From: Chitinophagaceae bacterium
Lineage (GTDB): Bacteria; Bacteroidota; Bacteroidia; Chitinophagales; Chitinophagaceae
Length of the DNA stretch: 64,000 nt
Reading direction: 5' to 3'
Assembly: GCA_025360525.1 (NCBI GenBank)
Contig: JANYCA010000044.1
Span: 1-64,000 of the forward strand
Shown here: piece by piece, positions 19,539 through 27,834 of the stretch
Layout of the letters: each line of letters begins with the position of its first letter
Position numbering within the stretch: the first letter of the stretch is position 1
The notes under the pieces: generated by a model
Database searches by the model: none
What the model was told of the DNA's origin: nothing
Seen by the model: only the letters and a program-made list of their open reading frames with translations
Program-made: the position numbers and the translations under genes

Positions 19539-21014
19539 ATGGAGCATATTTTGATTATTGATGATGATGTGGACATGTGTATGTTGTTACATCGGTTTCT
19601 TTCCAGAAATGGATACGAAGTTTCATACGCACATAGTGGTAAGAAAGGATTGGAAATGATGGATATGCAATCCCCCGACATTATCTTATGCGATTTTCGG
19701 CTGCAGGACACAGATGGCAAAACATTGTTGCTTAAAATTAAAGAGAAGAAGCCGGCAATGCCAGTGATAATTATTACGGGATATAGTGATATAAAGATGG
19801 CCGTAGATGTGATGAAGAACGGGGCTTTTGATTATATCACCAAACCTCTTTTTCCGGAAGAAATTCTGCAAACTATAAAAAAGGCAACCACTCAAGGTGG
19901 TTCAACCAGTTTAGACAGTAATAAAAACACGAGAATAAATATCGCTTCTGCAAAAAGTGAAAATGCATTAAGTACGGATACAAAATATATTTTTAGTCCT
20001 GAAGGTGTTTTTGGCGATTTGCTTAAGCAGATAAACCTGGTGGCTCCCACAAATTATAGCGTGATTATTTATGGCGAAAGTGGCAGTGGTAAAGAATCTG
20101 TAGCACAGCATATACACGAAAAAAGTAAAAGATGCAACCAGCCGTTTGTGGCAATTGATTGCGGTGCTTTGTCCAAGGAATTAGCCGGAAGTGAATTGTT
20201 TGGTCATGAAAAGGGGGCATTCACCGGGGCCTTAAATCAAAAAATTGGCAGCCTGGAATTAGCAAATGGAGGTACCGTTTTTTTGGATGAAGTATCTAAT
20301 CTTTCTTACGAGGTGCAGATATCCTTACTTAGGGTTGTGCAGGAAAGAAAGATGAAGAGGGTAGGTGGAATTAAGGATATAGAACTTGACATAAGAATTA
20401 TTGTAGCCAGTAATGAAATGCTTTATGATGTTGCCCGTAAGGGGAAATTCAGGGAAGATCTTTATCATCGTTTTAATGAATTCAGCATTGTTGTACCACC
20501 GCTTCGTAAAAGAAAAAACGATATTATGGTTTTTGCACATTTCTTTTTAAAAAAGGCCAATGCGGAATTGCAAAAGAATATTGTAGGTTTTGTTCCAGCA
20601 ATAGAGCAGTTGTTTAAAACATACAATTGGCCTGGTAATTTAAGGGAACTAAAAAATGTAATTAACAGGGCAGCTTTATTGACTGAAACGGAAAACATAG
20701 AATTGCTTGCCTTACCCTTTGAAATGGTAAACCATGGTAAACTGCTATTTGAAGGTAGCGGTTTCCTAAGCCAAGACAGCGTTCCTGCGGAGGATAGTTT
20801 TATTCATACAGAAAGAAATATAATTCATTCAAATTCATCAGAAATTAACGAACACAGCCTCAAAGGTGCCAGTATTGATGCGGAATATGAAACGATAGTG
20901 ATAGCACTAAAAAAGGCTAATTATAATAAAAGTAAAGCCGCAAAAATTTTAAATATAGATCGTAAAACCTTGTATAATAAAATGAAAGAATACAAGGAAT
21001 TTAACGATGGGTAG
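19539..21014 (+). CDS. Sigma-54-dependent response regulator (NtrC family)
   Basis: A 491-residue activator with three domains. The receiver (1-115) has acidic pocket residues D8-D10, phospho-acceptor D52, T80 and K102. The AAA+ domain (about 150-385) has Walker A GESGSGKE (179-186), the sigma-54 contact loop GAFTGA (226-231) and Walker B FLDE (248-251). A Fis-type helix-turn-helix (about 450-490) ends the protein with NKSKAAKILNIDRKTLYNKM. It should open sigma-54 holoenzyme promoters when phosphorylated. The cognate kinase is not adjacent; the CHASE3 kinase 1 kb downstream is a candidate. A -24/-12 promoter upstream of dps is a plausible target. Confidence 0.93.
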   Translation: MEHILIIDDDVDMCMLLHRFLSRNGYEVSYAHSGKKGLEMMDMQSPDIILCDFRLQDTDGKTLLLKIKEKKPAMPVIIITGYSDIKMAVDVMKNGAFDYITKPLFPEEILQTIKKATTQGGSTSLDSNKNTRINIASAKSENALSTDTKYIFSPEGVFGDLLKQINLVAPTNYSVIIYGESGSGKESVAQHIHEKSKRCNQPFVAIDCGALSKELAGSELFGHEKGAFTGALNQKIGSLELANGGTVFLDEVSNLSYEVQISLLRVVQERKMKRVGGIKDIELDIRIIVASNEMLYDVARKGKFREDLYHRFNEFSIVVPPLRKRKNDIMVFAHFFLKKANAELQKNIVGFVPAIEQLFKTYNWPGNLRELKNVINRAALLTETENIELLALPFEMVNHGKLLFEGSGFLSQDSVPAEDSFIHTERNIIHSNSSEINEHSLKGASIDAEYETIVIALKKANYNKSKAAKILNIDRKTLYNKMKEYKEFNDG

Positions 21015-21129
21015 AAGCTTTTGGAAGTATGGACGGGGTGACAGAAATTAGAAAGTTATACAATAAATCGCTAAAAAATATGTTCATTATATGTGCTATA
21101 GGTACACGATCTAAAAAGAGTTCTGCAAT

Positions 21130-21492
21130 ATGAAAACGACCGTATTGATTATCGATGATGAAGTGGATATCTGCTACTTGCTAAGCAGTATTTTGCGGTC
21201 AAAAAATTGCATGGTAAATTATGTAAATTCTATAGAAGAAGCAACCAAAACGCTGTTAAACCAGCATCCAGAAATATTATTCCTCGATAACCATTTACCT
21301 GATGGACTTGGTATAAATTACATTCAATCTTTTAAGAAGAATAATCCGGATATGAAGATTGTTATGATAACTGCTTTTGATAATGATTCAGAAAGAGTAA
21401 AAGCATTTAACAATGGCGCCGATACTTTTATTTGTAAACCCTTTACAAAAGAAACAATTTTTCAAACTGTTAGTAAGCTTTTACATGCATAA
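21130..21492 (+). CDS. Stand-alone receiver-domain response regulator
   Basis: A 120-residue CheY-like protein made only of a receiver domain. Conserved residues are visible: D9-D10 and E11 in LIIDDEVD, phospho-acceptor D53 in FLDNHLPDG, T81 and K103. There is no output domain, so it must act by protein contact or in a phosphorelay. It lies 115 nt after the sigma-54 activator, same strand, and may be co-transcribed. It resembles the activator's receiver, but the sequences differ clearly, so this is not a recent duplication. Confidence 0.9.
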   Translation: MKTTVLIIDDEVDICYLLSSILRSKNCMVNYVNSIEEATKTLLNQHPEILFLDNHLPDGLGINYIQSFKKNNPDMKIVMITAFDNDSERVKAFNNGADTFICKPFTKETIFQTVSKLLHA

Positions 21493-21605
21493 TTTACTTT
21501 AAAGTCGTAGAAAACTTTCCTCAATTTTATCTCCCTTTACTCCCCTTTTTTTATTTTTTTTACCGGATTGCCGTATTAGGCAGATTGTTTATAATATTTA
21601 ATTTT

Positions 21606-21621
21606 TGGCAGAATTTTTTCT
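21606..21621 (+). promoter_or_regulatory. Possible sigma-54 promoter for the lmo0937-type gene
   Basis: TGGCAGAATTTTTTCT resembles the -24/-12 consensus TGGCACGNNNNTTGCT: GG is present at -24, but the -12 element is TTTC rather than TTGC. It lies 42 nt upstream of the small ORF, a sensible distance. Weak match. Confidence 0.3.
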
Positions 21622-21663
21622 TACTGATATTAAAATCATTTTAACTTTTTAAATTTTATTATC

Positions 21664-21810
21664 ATGGGAAATTTATTGTACGTAGTAGCGGTAATTTTGA
21701 TAATTCTCTGGGCTATAGGATTCCTGGGATATCATGCAGGGGGTCTTATCCATATTCTGTTGGTGATCGCTATTATTGCGGTTATACTAAATGTTATTAA
21801 AAGGGCTTAA
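21664..21810 (+). CDS. lmo0937-family small membrane protein
   Basis: A 48-residue peptide starting MGNLLYVVAVILIILWAIGF and ending in a second hydrophobic helix (LIHILLVIAIIAVILNVIKR). The two-helix pattern with a central GYHAGG turn matches the lmo0937/DUF5670 group of small stress-associated membrane proteins. The ORF has an ATG start and a TAA stop at 21808-21810, and lies among stress and signalling genes. Function is unknown. Confidence 0.8.
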   Translation: MGNLLYVVAVILIILWAIGFLGYHAGGLIHILLVIAIIAVILNVIKRA

Positions 21811-21830
21811 TAACGGAGTATCTGTTTAAG

Positions 21831-21917
21831 CAGGCTTTTACATAATTGCTAAATGTTATAAATTGTCATGGTAGGGCAACCAATGTATTTTGCATTTACT
21901 CTTTATGTAAAAGCCTG
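21831..21917. repeat. Long inverted repeat, 15-bp arms
   Basis: CAGGCTTTTACATAA (21831-21845) is perfectly complementary to TTATGTAAAAGCCTG (21903-21917). A second inner stem (TAAATG/CATTTA) follows a small internal loop. It lies 20 nt after the lmo0937-type gene. No T-tract follows, so it is not a simple terminator; it may be a structured RNA or a short repeat element. Confidence 0.7.
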
Positions 21918-22009
21918 TATTTATCATCCTTTTAATGGTAAATTCGATATCTTTTATAAAGGCTTGCGTTATATAAACCTAAGTCGCTGCAACAAAACTC
22001 AATGGTTAT

Positions 22010-23434
22010 TTATTTTATAGGTGCAATATCAAGTGTTATAATAAACTTGCTGCCTTCCCCCGGGTTGCTTTTAACTTCAATACTTCCTTTATGGTTTAGT
22101 ATAATGTTCTGAGTATTTGTTAGGCCAAGGCCATTGCCTTTTGGCTTTGTGGTATAATACGCTTCAAACAATTTGCTCTGTTCCTTTTCGTCCATCCCTG
22201 TTCCATTGTCAATGATTTCTACCACACATTTTCCGTTTTCGTTTTTTGTTATAAGTTGCAGTATGCCCTTTTCTTTCCCTTCCATTGCCTCTATAGCATT
22301 TATAACGATATTTAAAAACGCAATTTTTAATTTTTCCGTATCAACCATTACCTCGTCTGGTATGGGGCTAAACTTCTTTTGTACAATTATATAGTTCAGT
22401 TCAATTCTATCCTTCGCCATTTCTATCACTTCACTTAGTATAGAACTAACACGTGTTTTGGTAAAAACTAAGTCGGTAAACCTTGTTGCATTTAACAATT
22501 CTGTTATCAGCTGATTAATCCGATTGCTGTTTCTCGTTGTCATTTCAAACAAAAAATCTAATTCTTTATTTTCTTTATCTACGTCTTTTTTAATAAGGGA
22601 AATGGCCAGGTCAATATTTGTAAGCGGATTACGTACTTCATGCGCTATAATCCGGGCTATTCTTCCGGTAGATGCAAATTTTTCTTCCCTTCGCATTTCT
22701 ATAAGTTCTTTATTGGCCTTATCAAGTTCTTCAATTCTTTGTGTAAGCTCGTTTTGGAAGGCTATAACTTTTTTGTCAGCTTCTTGTCTTGCTATGTTTT
22801 CTTTAATAAAAGTTACTACTCCAAAAGTGGCAAAAATAAGGGCCAATATTAAAGAGACCACTACAATGCCGTTTAATGCAAAGTATTCATTATCCACTTT
22901 TTTTGATCTTATAATTAGTAGGTTTTGTTCATGATCCTGTATAGTTTTTGCCAGCAACCTAATACTATCCATTACGTCTTTGCCGACATAACTTATGTTC
23001 AACAAAAAACTATCAAAAGTTTTGTTATGTACATTATAATAGTCAATGTTGTTTTTTATAATATCGAATTTCCGGTTGGTTAAAAGTTTCATTTCTTGCA
23101 GGAGTTGCAGCTGAAACTTGTTATCCTTAATTTCTTTTTCAAGCTTTAAAAATATACTGGGGGTACTTAATATGCTTTGTTCAAATAGCTTAAGAAAATT
23201 ACTGTCCTTTGTAATAATGTATCCCCTATAACCTGTTTCACCATCCTTTACCAAAGAGATAAGTTTTTCTACATCACTGATAACTATATGCGTTGAACTT
23301 ACGGACTGTGTGTGTCTTATTAGTTCTCTGTTTGAAAACAGCGTAACAAGATAACTGAAAATTAATAATATAAACGCAACGATATACCCTGTAACAAGGC
23401 GGTAATCAGTTGTAAAAGATTGCTTTTTTTTCAT
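22010..23434 (-). CDS. CHASE3-domain sensor histidine kinase
   Basis: A 474-residue membrane kinase. TM1 is about residues 15-33 and TM2 about 187-210; between them a CHASE3 sensor domain carries the signature KDGETGYRGYIITKD. A coiled linker (about 215-250) leads to HisKA with H265 in IIAHEVRNPLTN, then an HATPase domain with N-box NIVINAIEAMEG, DNGTGM and GNGLGL. The HEVRNP variant is that of NtrB-like kinases, which often pair with sigma-54 activators such as the one at 19539. The gene is convergent with that cluster; pairing is inference. Confidence 0.9.
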   Translation of the reverse strand: MKKKQSFTTDYRLVTGYIVAFILLIFSYLVTLFSNRELIRHTQSVSSTHIVISDVEKLISLVKDGETGYRGYIITKDSNFLKLFEQSILSTPSIFLKLEKEIKDNKFQLQLLQEMKLLTNRKFDIIKNNIDYYNVHNKTFDSFLLNISYVGKDVMDSIRLLAKTIQDHEQNLLIIRSKKVDNEYFALNGIVVVSLILALIFATFGVVTFIKENIARQEADKKVIAFQNELTQRIEELDKANKELIEMRREEKFASTGRIARIIAHEVRNPLTNIDLAISLIKKDVDKENKELDFLFEMTTRNSNRINQLITELLNATRFTDLVFTKTRVSSILSEVIEMAKDRIELNYIIVQKKFSPIPDEVMVDTEKLKIAFLNIVINAIEAMEGKEKGILQLITKNENGKCVVEIIDNGTGMDEKEQSKLFEAYYTTKPKGNGLGLTNTQNIILNHKGSIEVKSNPGEGSKFIITLDIAPIK

Positions 23435-23535
23435 ACAAAATTATGTCGGGTAAGTGCTTGCATGCAATAGCGAAAGTATTGCCCCTGGTTGCTTGTTATT
23501 TACGCTATCGTATTTAATATGGTTTTAGGTAAAGC

Positions 23536-23551
23536 TGGTATAATACTTGCC
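23536..23551 (+). promoter_or_regulatory. Sigma-54 (-24/-12) promoter upstream of dps
   Basis: TGGTATAATACTTGCC fits TGGYAC-N5-TTGC: GG at 23537-23538 and GC at 23549-23550 with the required 10-nt gap. The predicted start point is about 23562, 40 nt before the dps ATG. A sigma-54 activator is encoded 2.6-4 kb upstream. Good match by eye, not tested. Confidence 0.55.
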
Positions 23552-23601
23552 AACTCTTTAAAGATAGTAAAGCCTTTTATAACTTAATAAAACAATTTAG
23601 T

Positions 23602-24075
23602 ATGAAACCAAATATTGGAATTGCAGAAAAAAATTTGCAGGGCGTTGCCGCACTGCTTTCAAGTGTATTATCCGATGCTATGGTGCTCTATAGCAAAACT
23701 CGAAAATTTCACTGGAATGTAAAAGGCGAAAGCTTTATGGAACTCCATAAATTATTTGAAGTTCAATATAACCAACTGGAGGAAGCGATCGATGAAATTG
23801 CTGAACGAATCAATAAATTAGGAGCTCCTGTAATTGGTACTTTTGCTGAGTTTTTAAAAAATACGTCATTAAAAGAATCGCCGGGAAAATATCCTCAGAA
23901 AATTGATATGCTAAAAGAATTACTTACCGATCACGAAACAGTTATTAAAAGTATGCGTAAGTATATTGATGATTGTTCAGAAAAATTCAAAGATGCAGGT
24001 ACTGCAGATTTTATAACCGGGTTGATGCAACAGCATGAAACAATTGCATGGACTTTGCGCAGGTATTTCAACTAA
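23602..24075 (+). CDS. dps: Dps-family ferritin-like DNA/iron protein
   Basis: A 157-residue four-helix ferritin-like protein. The Dps ferroxidase ligands are present in KFHWNVKGESFMELHKLFEVQYNQLEEAIDEIAERI, described by its motifs: H in KFHWNV, H in ELHKLFE, and D and E in YNQLEEAIDEIAERI. It oxidises and stores iron using H2O2 and protects DNA in starvation or oxidative stress, as a 12-mer in the cytoplasm. It is preceded by a sigma-54-type promoter. The N-terminal DNA-binding tail is short. Confidence 0.92.
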   Translation: MKPNIGIAEKNLQGVAALLSSVLSDAMVLYSKTRKFHWNVKGESFMELHKLFEVQYNQLEEAIDEIAERINKLGAPVIGTFAEFLKNTSLKESPGKYPQKIDMLKELLTDHETVIKSMRKYIDDCSEKFKDAGTADFITGLMQQHETIAWTLRRYFN

Positions 24076-24098
24076 GTACAAAAATTCAGTTATTGTTT

Positions 24099-24581
24099 TC
24101 AATAATTTAAGGACTTCAAATAATTATAGTCCATCGCTTTGTAGGCATTTTCAGTATTTGGGCTGATAACAGTTTTGAGGCTGCCACCATCCCAATACTC
24201 AATATGTGAGGGACTAACTTTTAGCAACTTAACCGCATCATCCATTTCAGACTCTGGAAACCAGGGTTTAAACGCCGGGCTCCATAAATCCTTAATTTGA
24301 TCAATGTCATTAACAAGCATCGCATTTCCGTAGATGGATATACAGCTTTTTAAAACGGGTGACGAATAGGTTATCATCACCTTATCATTATAGGATATTT
24401 TTTCTGCTTTATCAGAAAACTCATCGGTGAAAAACCAGATGTTTCCTTCGATATCTATATCTGCAGTACTTATGGGTCTTGAGTTTAATTTTTTCGTTTC
24501 ATTTACCGTTACCAGCATCCCAATTCCAATGTTATTTACCAAGCCTTTTAGTTTTTCGATATTCTCAATATTTTGTTCCAT
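24099..24581 (-). CDS. Pyridoxamine 5'-phosphate oxidase-like (general stress protein 26 type)
   Basis: A 160-residue split-barrel flavin-binding protein. Signatures include MLVTVNETKKLNSRPISTADIDIEGNIWFFTDEFSDKAEKI (described by its ends), the YxNDKVMITYSSP strand and the acidic helix MDDAVKLLKVSPSHIEYWDGG. These match the PNPOx-like 'general stress protein 26' group rather than true PdxH. The role is probably FMN- or F420-linked stress protection. The gene is convergent with dps, with only 23 nt between stop codons. Confidence 0.85.
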   Translation of the reverse strand: MEQNIENIEKLKGLVNNIGIGMLVTVNETKKLNSRPISTADIDIEGNIWFFTDEFSDKAEKISYNDKVMITYSSPVLKSCISIYGNAMLVNDIDQIKDLWSPAFKPWFPESEMDDAVKLLKVSPSHIEYWDGGSLKTVISPNTENAYKAMDYNYLKSLNY

Positions 24582-24861
24582 TATCTATTTTTTGTTTAAA
24601 ACTAAAAGGTTCAAAATATTGCCATATTTAATGTGGATAAATTCTATCTATACTAATGTTTCAACCCAATATTAGAATATCTCAACTGTAGAAAAATTTA
24701 CGCAAAAAAACATACAGCAAACACCATTTTTCACTTATCATCACTTATATAAATGAAGGGACATTGGCAGATAAATACATTCTACACTTATTTATTTTGG
24801 CCTGATATTGGTTTAATTCAAATTATCAATTATTTATTCAACAATCTTAAAAAATTATTTT

Positions 24862-25173
24862 ATGAGTACAGGAAAAGTTATTACAGGAATTGTTGCTGGT
24901 ATGGCAGCAGGTGCAGTTTTAGGAATATTGATGGCACCGGACAAAGGTTCTGAAACAAGGAAGAAAATTGCCAAAACGGGAACAGATTTAAAAGAAAGTA
25001 TGAAATCGAAACTTAGTTCTTTAATTGACGATGTGGTGGACGAATATGAAAATGTAAAAGGAAAAGTAGAAGATCAATATACTTCTATTAAAGGTAAAAC
25101 CGAAGATCTGGTAGAAGAAGGTAAAGAAAAATATGCAAGCTATAGTACCGACGGAGGCCAAAAGAATTTTTAA
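24862..25173 (+). CDS. YtxH domain-containing protein
   Basis: A 103-residue protein. A glycine/alanine-rich transmembrane segment (TGIVAGMAAGAVLGILMAPDKG, residues 6-27) is followed by an amphipathic charged helical tail with repeated KGKxE/DQ units (VKGKVEDQYTSIKGKTEDL). This is the YtxH family, associated with general stress in Gram-positives. It is the first gene of a tight four-gene operon (gaps 42, 6 and 17 nt). The upstream 280 nt contain no convincing promoter, although TTTTGGCCTGATATTGGT vaguely resembles a -24/-12 box. Confidence 0.87.
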   Translation: MSTGKVITGIVAGMAAGAVLGILMAPDKGSETRKKIAKTGTDLKESMKSKLSSLIDDVVDEYENVKGKVEDQYTSIKGKTEDLVEEGKEKYASYSTDGGQKNF

Positions 25174-25215
25174 AAATTAGCTCATCCAATTAATTAAATT
25201 CCAAAAAGCGTTTTT

Positions 25216-25557
25216 ATGGAAAATATGGCAAATACTTTTGATGGTTTGTTAAACAAAACAGCAGAGTATCTGGAAACAAGGGTAGAGTTACTTCGTTTAA
25301 AAACAGCAAGCAAAACATCCGATATAATTTCTTCTCTTGTTTCCAAAATTATCATGGTTGGCATTGGGTGCATGATAGTGATTTTAATCAATATTGGATT
25401 GGCGATATGGCTTGGGACGATATTTAATAAAATGTACCTGGGCTTTTTTGCAGTAGGTGTTTTTTATATTTTGGTGATATTGATCTTGTTTTTTGGCAGA
25501 GACAATATCATTAAAAAACCCATAAAAGATTCATTGATTAAAAGCTTCCTAAAATAA
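25216..25557 (+). CDS. Holin-X-like membrane protein of the stress operon
   Basis: A 113-residue protein. The N-terminal amphipathic helix (DGLLNKTAEYLETRVELLRLKTASKTSDIISSLVSKI) leads to two transmembrane helices (about 42-62 and 74-95), with a charged C-terminus. The layout matches 'phage holin family/Actinobacterial Holin-X' proteins, which despite their name are chromosomal envelope proteins found next to YtxH and DUF883-type genes. There is no phage context here. It follows the YtxH gene by 42 nt and is 6 nt from the next gene. Confidence 0.8.
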   Translation: MENMANTFDGLLNKTAEYLETRVELLRLKTASKTSDIISSLVSKIIMVGIGCMIVILINIGLAIWLGTIFNKMYLGFFAVGVFYILVILILFFGRDNIIKKPIKDSLIKSFLK

Positions 25558-25563
25558 TTTTTT

Positions 25564-25932
25564 ATGGAGATTAATAATACAACAGAGCTCGAGAATGCCA
25601 TTGCTTCTCTATCCCAAAAAAGCAGCGCACAAACTGCCGCTCTTAAAAATCAATTTGACGACGTGATTGAATGCCTTAAACCGGCAAACTTGTTAAAAAC
25701 TGCTGTAAATAATTTTGCTGCAAACCATGGTGTTGCCAAAGTTGCGGTGGGAACAATTGTAGCAGTGGAAGCGGGGGCTTTATCACGGAAAATGATTGTA
25801 GGAAAATCGGGAAACATGTTCCGCCGCATCATGGGGAAAATGGTAGAATTTGCTGTGGCAAGGAGTGTAATTGGCAATTCTGCTTTTATCGCCGGCAAGG
25901 GCATAGAAATATTAAGAAAAATAGCAAGATAA
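25564..25932 (+). CDS. Hypothetical membrane-associated protein of the YtxH operon
   Basis: A 122-residue protein of unknown family. The N-terminal helix (TTELENAIASLSQKSSAQTAALKNQF) is followed by KPANLLKTAVNNFAANHG, then a hydrophobic glycine/alanine-rich segment (VAVGTIVAVEAGALSRKMIVG) and a second semi-hydrophobic one (FAVARSVIGNSAFIAGKGIEIL). This pattern resembles DUF3618/DUF883-type partners of holin-X proteins. It begins 6 nt after the holin-X-like gene, so translation is probably coupled. Confidence 0.7.
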   Translation: MEINNTTELENAIASLSQKSSAQTAALKNQFDDVIECLKPANLLKTAVNNFAANHGVAKVAVGTIVAVEAGALSRKMIVGKSGNMFRRIMGKMVEFAVARSVIGNSAFIAGKGIEILRKIAR

Positions 25933-25949
25933 CGATAAAAAACAAGCGC

Positions 25950-26249
25950 ATGGAAATATTTAGAAATAAAACAATGAGTTTAAATAGTGGGTATGCTGCT
26001 TATCAATCTCCTGTAAGAGCTATGTGGCGACTGGCTATTTCAAAAGCCGGTATGGCGGGCCGCAATACATCAGGACTTTTGCAAACTGAACAGGCGCAGC
26101 CTTCAAAAAATATATTTGTTGACATTGAGATCAAAAAGCAAATCGATCAGCTGGAAAATATTGCAGACCTGTCACCGGCTCAACGTGTATTTGCTGTGAT
26201 TCGCAAACAGCAAATTGAGTGGATGAATGATTCAAAAAAAGGTAAATAG
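25950..26249 (+). CDS. Hypothetical protein, last gene of the YtxH operon
   Basis: A 99-residue soluble protein of unknown family. It contains a basic/aromatic N-terminus (SGYAAYQSPVRAMWRLAISKAG) and a charged C-terminal helix (IEIKKQIDQLENIADLSPAQRVFAVIRKQQIEWM). The start is either ATG at 25950 or the ninth-codon Met; the first is 17 nt after the previous stop. No membrane helix. The operon position suggests a role with the neighbouring envelope-stress proteins. Confidence 0.6.
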   Translation: MEIFRNKTMSLNSGYAAYQSPVRAMWRLAISKAGMAGRNTSGLLQTEQAQPSKNIFVDIEIKKQIDQLENIADLSPAQRVFAVIRKQQIEWMNDSKKGK

Positions 26250-26305
26250 AAGTATTTTTTTGACTGTCAGTTGCTTTATAATTCATATAGTAAAGAAATA
26301 GGAAA

Positions 26306-26866
26306 TTGAAACTCTACATTAAAAACATGGTAAGCCTTCGCTGTAAATTGATGGTGAAGGAAGAGCTTAAAAAACTAGGCCTTCATTGCCAGTCTATTGA
26401 CCTTGGCATGGCTGAAATACCAGGGGTGATTTCAAGGTGGCAGCACGAACAAATAAGGATAAACCTGCTTTGTTCAGGATTAGAGTTGCTGGAAGATAAA
26501 AAAAGTATTCTTACAGAAAGGATAAAAAATGTAATCGTTGATATGGTACACCATTCCGACATCATGCCTGGTAATAATTATTCAGACTACATCAGCAAAA
26601 AATTACATCATGATTATACCTATCTCTCTAACATATTTTCAGAGGTAAAAGGAACAACCATTCAACAATATATTATTAGCCATAAAATTGAAAAGGTAAA
26701 GGAATTACTGTTTTATGGTGAATTGAATCTTACGGAGATTTCTTACCGGTTAAACTATAGCAGTGTTGCACACTTATCTAATCAGTTTAAAAAAGTTACT
26801 GGTGTGTCTCCCTCTTATTTCAAACATTTTAAGAAAAATAGAATTCACAATCTTGAAAATGTTTAA
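26306..26866 (+). CDS. AraC-type HTH regulator with HMA-like N-terminus
   Basis: A 186-residue regulator with a TTG start at 26306. The C-terminal AraC domain (about 80-180) has both helix-turn-helix units, ending with LTEISYRLNYSSVAHLSNQFKKVTGVSPSYFK. The N-terminus (LYIKNMVSLRCKLMVKEELKKLGLH) resembles the heavy-metal-associated fold seen in a Bacteroidota AraC subgroup, where the motif is usually NMVCxxC. Here the first cysteine is Ser, leaving a single Cys, so metal binding through a CxxC is probably lost. It lies 56 nt after the YtxH operon, same strand, and may regulate it. Confidence 0.8.
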   Translation: MKLYIKNMVSLRCKLMVKEELKKLGLHCQSIDLGMAEIPGVISRWQHEQIRINLLCSGLELLEDKKSILTERIKNVIVDMVHHSDIMPGNNYSDYISKKLHHDYTYLSNIFSEVKGTTIQQYIISHKIEKVKELLFYGELNLTEISYRLNYSSVAHLSNQFKKVTGVSPSYFKHFKKNRIHNLENV

Positions 26867-26967
26867 CCGTTAAATTGAAGGGTTTATTATTGAAATAGAT
26901 CGAACTTCTATATTCTGTTTTAAAATTGCACCCACCTTTTTTCAAATTAATTAAAGAAAAAAACCTT

Positions 26968-27366
26968 ATGAGAAAATCTTTTTATTCTGACGGCAATTTT
27001 GATAGTTCGGTACATATTGGCGCTGCTGAGCCTGGTTTAGCCAAACGTAACACCCAAATTATTGTTGAAATAATTGAATACATCCCACATGTGGTAGTCA
27101 GCAAAACTGTTATAAAGAAAAACACAGATAATATAACTGTAAGTTCTTTTTTGGAGGGTAATGAACTGGTGGAAAAAAATGCCCCTTTTGATACCTATAT
27201 TCAAATAATAGAGGGTACGGCAGAGCTTTGTATTAATAACAGGGATTATATTCTTCATATGGGAAATGGAATCATCATTCCAGCTCATTCTACACATTAT
27301 TTTAATGCCAATGTGCAATTTAAAATGTTATCAACTATTATTCGAAGTGATAACGATTATGAGTGA
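26968..27366 (+). CDS. Cupin-domain protein
   Basis: A 132-residue protein starting at ATG 26968 (MRKSFYSDGNFD); the open frame extends further to a TTG at 26926, but the ATG fits homologues better. The cupin barrel shows EKNAPFDTYIQIIEGTAELCINNRDYILHMGNGIIIPAHSTHYFNA (described by its ends): the second motif PxxxxHYF is clear, but the first lacks the usual HxH. A metal site may thus be partial. It may bind a small signal. It lies 101 nt after the AraC-type gene. Confidence 0.8.
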   Translation: MRKSFYSDGNFDSSVHIGAAEPGLAKRNTQIIVEIIEYIPHVVVSKTVIKKNTDNITVSSFLEGNELVEKNAPFDTYIQIIEGTAELCINNRDYILHMGNGIIIPAHSTHYFNANVQFKMLSTIIRSDNDYE

Positions 27367-27597
27367 GATTCCTATTTCAAAAAAAGGTTAAAATCTATTT
27401 TGAGGTTTTAAAAAGCTGCGATCAACTCAAAGCATAAGTAATAAACACAACCTTGTTCAGGGATTAAATTTTTTTTAAAATAGAATAAGAAATGCAGCGA
27501 ATTGTATAATGTGTTTAATTAATAGTGTAACATTTTACGGGATAAAAGTCACCATTTTTATAGAAGCATATTTTAATCATAATTTAAAATTTAAGCA

Positions 27598-27783
27598 ATG
27601 AATACAACCACATTAAAAGGTAACTGGGAAGAGCAGAAGGGCAAATTGAAACAGCAATTTGCATCTTTAACTGATGATGACCTTTTGTTTGCAGAAGGTA
27701 AAAAAGATGAAATGCTCGGCAGACTTCAGATAAAACTTGGAAAATCAAAAGACGAACTACACAAATTGATTTCTGAACTTTAA
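27598..27783 (+). CDS. CsbD-family stress protein
   Basis: A 61-residue highly charged protein matching the CsbD family: LKGNWEEQKGKLKQQFASLTDDDL and the GKKDEMLGRLQIKLGKSKDEL repeat. CsbD proteins are induced in general stress; molecular function is unknown. It sits between an AraC/cupin pair and other stress genes and is followed by a strong terminator, so it is probably transcribed alone. Confidence 0.88.
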   Translation: MNTTTLKGNWEEQKGKLKQQFASLTDDDLLFAEGKKDEMLGRLQIKLGKSKDELHKLISEL

Positions 27784-27791
27784 TTGTTCAT

Positions 27792-27834
27792 AACAGCATC
27801 GTTTTTAAAGTTGAAAAGCGATGCTGTTTTTTTT
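27792..27834 (+). terminator. Rho-independent terminator after csbD-like gene
   Basis: A 10-bp perfect stem (AACAGCATCG at 27792-27801, CGATGCTGTT at 27819-27828) with a 17-nt loop is followed by a run of T. Confidence 0.85.

Noticed and set aside
25216..25557. Prophage holin
   Set aside because: The protein fits chromosomal holin-X-like stress proteins; no phage genes lie nearby.
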